Below the pieces are notes generated by a model. The model was not told where the DNA came from, did not search any database, and saw only the letters and a list, made by a program, of their open reading frames with translations. A stretch of DNA of 52,727 bases from Lachnospiraceae bacterium (GTDB lineage: Bacteria; Bacillota; Clostridia; Lachnospirales; Lachnospiraceae). Made by a program: the position numbers and the translations under genes. Where the stretch lies: assembly GCA_024692715.1 (NCBI GenBank), contig JAILMH010000062.1, positions 1-52,727 of the forward strand, given 5' to 3'. This document shows positions 51,362 through 52,727 of the stretch, in pieces (position 1 is the first letter of the stretch; every line of letters starts with the position of its first letter).

Positions 51362-52255
51362 TCAGCCATAAAGATTCTTTATCGAATCCATAAACTCTAC
51401 CTTTGCCTTCCATCCTGTATCATGATAGATCTTCTCCACCGAAGGCTTAAGTGAGACAAACGGATCCGGTGCCTCTCCATATTTAATTTCAGTTTCAGGA
51501 GCATATCTGTCTCTAAGCTGCTCCATAAAATATTTAAGCGGATGATAATCACCATTGGCAATATTGTAGATTTCTCCACTTCTGCCATGACGGCCAAGTG
51601 CAAGGATCGCAGCCGCTCCATCAGCCGCATCCAGATAATCCCAGTACTGCTCTGCTTTACTTATAGCCGGTGTTTCACCCTTTTTAAGCTTCTCAATAAT
51701 ATCCGGAAGGAGCCTGCCATTTGGCTCATATTTGCCATAGAGGCTAAATATCCTTCCCCATATCCACTCAATTCCAATATCTTCTGCCAGATGCCTTGAA
51801 AGATAGCATGCCGCTGTCTTTGCTGCACCATAGGCACTGAATGGATCTGCTATGAGGTCCTCTGTAATGATCCCCGTTTTTACACCGTACTCAGCCTGTG
51901 ATCCTGTTGCCACAAACCTCCTGCAATCAATCATCTTTGCTGCCTTAAGCGCTTCAAGCGTCCGATTCACATTTGCGTACTCTGTAGGGATATCATTTCT
52001 TCCTTTACTGCCCCAGGCAAGGTGAAAGAAAACCTCCGGATTCCCTTTGATCTTCTCAGGCAATGAAGCATAATCGTCAAAATCTGCTTCCACAAGCTCA
52101 ACCTTTGTTGGATCAAGCTTTTTAAGCCTTTCATTATGTTTTGATCCTGCCCTGACAAGTGCATAGACATATATTCCATTTGCTGCTAAATACTCTGTCA
52201 GATTGCAGCCGGCAAAACCCGCTGCCCCACTGACGATCGCTGATGTAATTTTCAT
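51362..52255 (-). CDS. NAD-dependent epimerase/dehydratase (extended SDR)
   Basis: Extended short-chain dehydrogenase of 297 residues, probably acting on a nucleotide sugar. It has SGAAGFAG (cofactor loop, 9-16), HLAWGS, the catalytic Tyr142 and Lys146 (AYGAAK), with a Ser/Thr-rich ATGSQAEYG loop before it. The C-terminal half (DYLDAADGAAAILALG, GEIYNIANGD) is typical of sugar epimerases. AGGA lies 8 nt before the ATG. It precedes the GDPD fusion gene by 27 bp, so the two probably form one transcript with the glycosyltransferase upstream. Confidence 0.88.
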   Translation of the reverse strand: MKITSAIVSGAAGFAGCNLTEYLAANGIYVYALVRAGSKHNERLKKLDPTKVELVEADFDDYASLPEKIKGNPEVFFHLAWGSKGRNDIPTEYANVNRTLEALKAAKMIDCRRFVATGSQAEYGVKTGIITEDLIADPFSAYGAAKTAACYLSRHLAEDIGIEWIWGRIFSLYGKYEPNGRLLPDIIEKLKKGETPAISKAEQYWDYLDAADGAAAILALGRHGRSGEIYNIANGDYHPLKYFMEQLRDRYAPETEIKYGEAPDPFVSLKPSVEKIYHDTGWKAKVEFMDSIKNLYG

Positions 52256-52295
52256 GATTTTATTCCTGCTTTATTGATATTATATGTTTAATATA

Positions 52296-52727
52296 TCATT
52301 TCATAACGATATCAACAATCTCCGGAATTCTTGCATCATAAGTATGAAAGTTTCGTATCTTCTCATGACCGCTGGCTGCGATCGCTTTTCTCTCTTCTTC
52401 ATGCTGCAGATAATAGTCGATCTTTTCAAGCATGTCCTGCCTTGATTCATAATAGACAAAGTCAACTCCCGGTTCAAAGAACTGCAGCATATCCTCCTGA
52501 TAGTTCGTCAAAAGAAAGCCGCCCGCTCCCATTACATCGATGCATCTTAGCGGAATCCCTCGCTCTATACTGCGAAGTGTTACATTAAGATTGATCTTGG
52601 CACACTTAAAAGCTATGGGCATCTCCTGGTAATAATCAATTTTACCGCAGTTTTCCACTCCCTTCGGGTGAAAATCCTTCTCTGTGGTAAAAAGCTTTAC
52701 CTTATGCTTCTTTCCTATCTCCGTGAG
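52296..52727 (-). CDS. CgeB-like glycosyltransferase, N-terminus missing (window edge)
   Basis: The frame is open through the right edge of the window, so only the last 143 residues are visible. They contain FKCAKINLNVTLRSIERGIP, CIDVMGAGGFLLTNYQEDM and FEPGVDFVYYES, then HEKIRNFHTYDARI, as in the C-terminal GT-B half of CgeB/DUF3880-type glycosyltransferases. The short ORF beginning at 52658 is only part of it. A 40-bp gap separates it from the SDR gene downstream. Acceptor and donor sugars unknown. Confidence 0.85.
   Translation of the reverse strand, partial: LTEIGKKHKVKLFTTEKDFHPKGVENCGKIDYYQEMPIAFKCAKINLNVTLRSIERGIPLRCIDVMGAGGFLLTNYQEDMLQFFEPGVDFVYYESRQDMLEKIDYYLQHEEERKAIAASGHEKIRNFHTYDARIPEIVDIVMK

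Noticed and set aside
1-52727. CRISPR arrays, tRNA/rRNA genes, insertion sequences, prophage
   Set aside because: Reading both strands gave no regularly spaced repeats, no tRNA-like cloverleaf sequences, no transposase or integrase frames and no flanking direct repeats.

Overview
The window looks like a chromosomal core region of a Gram-positive anaerobe, most likely a Lachnospiraceae member (Clostridia). This is an inference from gene order and protein style: the FMN-riboswitch ribDEBAH operon, the asp23-nusB-xseAB-ispA-dxs-tlyA-nadK-argR-recN string, a fused AccD-AccA, a FabK-type enoyl reductase, a two-subunit PyrB/PyrI ATCase, and DUF815, DUF3810 and DUF5050 proteins. No rRNA, tRNA, CRISPR array, insertion sequence or prophage was seen. 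Both ends cut through genes.

Layout, left to right; almost everything is on the minus strand, so transcription runs leftwards. (1) 1-694: 3'-truncated DUF3810 membrane protein with an unusual leader. (2) 880-4654: riboflavin operon ribD-ribE-ribBA-ribH behind an FMN riboswitch, intrinsic terminator and promoter. (3) 4659-8318: a small unknown gene with its own promoter, rqcH (ribosome rescue) and glgA (glycogen synthase). (4) 8334-17194: a tightly packed, partly overlapping housekeeping operon from a strong extended -10 promoter at 17167-17194, covering envelope stress (Asp23), transcription (NusB), DNA repair (XseAB, RecN), isoprenoids (IspA, Dxs), rRNA methylation (TlyA), NAD kinase and ArgR. 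(5) 17207-20116: a transglutaminase-like lipoprotein and prfC. (6) 20209-33714: one long co-directional string, relA/SpoT, MBL hydrolase, hisS, aspS, a 110-aa unknown, then the type II fatty acid genes fabK-fabD-fabG-fabF-fabZ-accDA-fabH. (7) 33725-36556: thyA and a membrane protein with degenerate GGDEF and EAL domains. (8) 36568-38292, plus strand: an ABC-F ATPase with one apparently dead nucleotide site, ending in a bidirectional terminator. (9) 38333-46984: pheA, DUF815 AAA+ ATPase, ppx, ppk, HAD phosphatase and a FIST-GGDEF diguanylate cyclase, with overlapping or near-abutting genes. (10) 46965-49537, plus strand: a DUF5050 protein, then pyrB-pyrI. Its promoter is divergent from the pheA promoter and shares a perfect 14-bp palindrome with it. 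(11) 49535-52727: Gfo/Idh/MocA-GDPD fusion, an extended SDR and a truncated CgeB-like glycosyltransferase, probably the edge of a surface polysaccharide locus.

Most genes are ordinary housekeeping genes. The parts that deserve a second look are: the DUF3810 leader, where a 15-bp inverted repeat would bury the ribosome binding site and both candidate start codons; the polyphosphate operon that ends in a sensor-type diguanylate cyclase; the palindrome shared by the pheA and DUF5050/pyrBI promoters; the oxidoreductase-phosphodiesterase fusion; and the asymmetric ABC-F protein.
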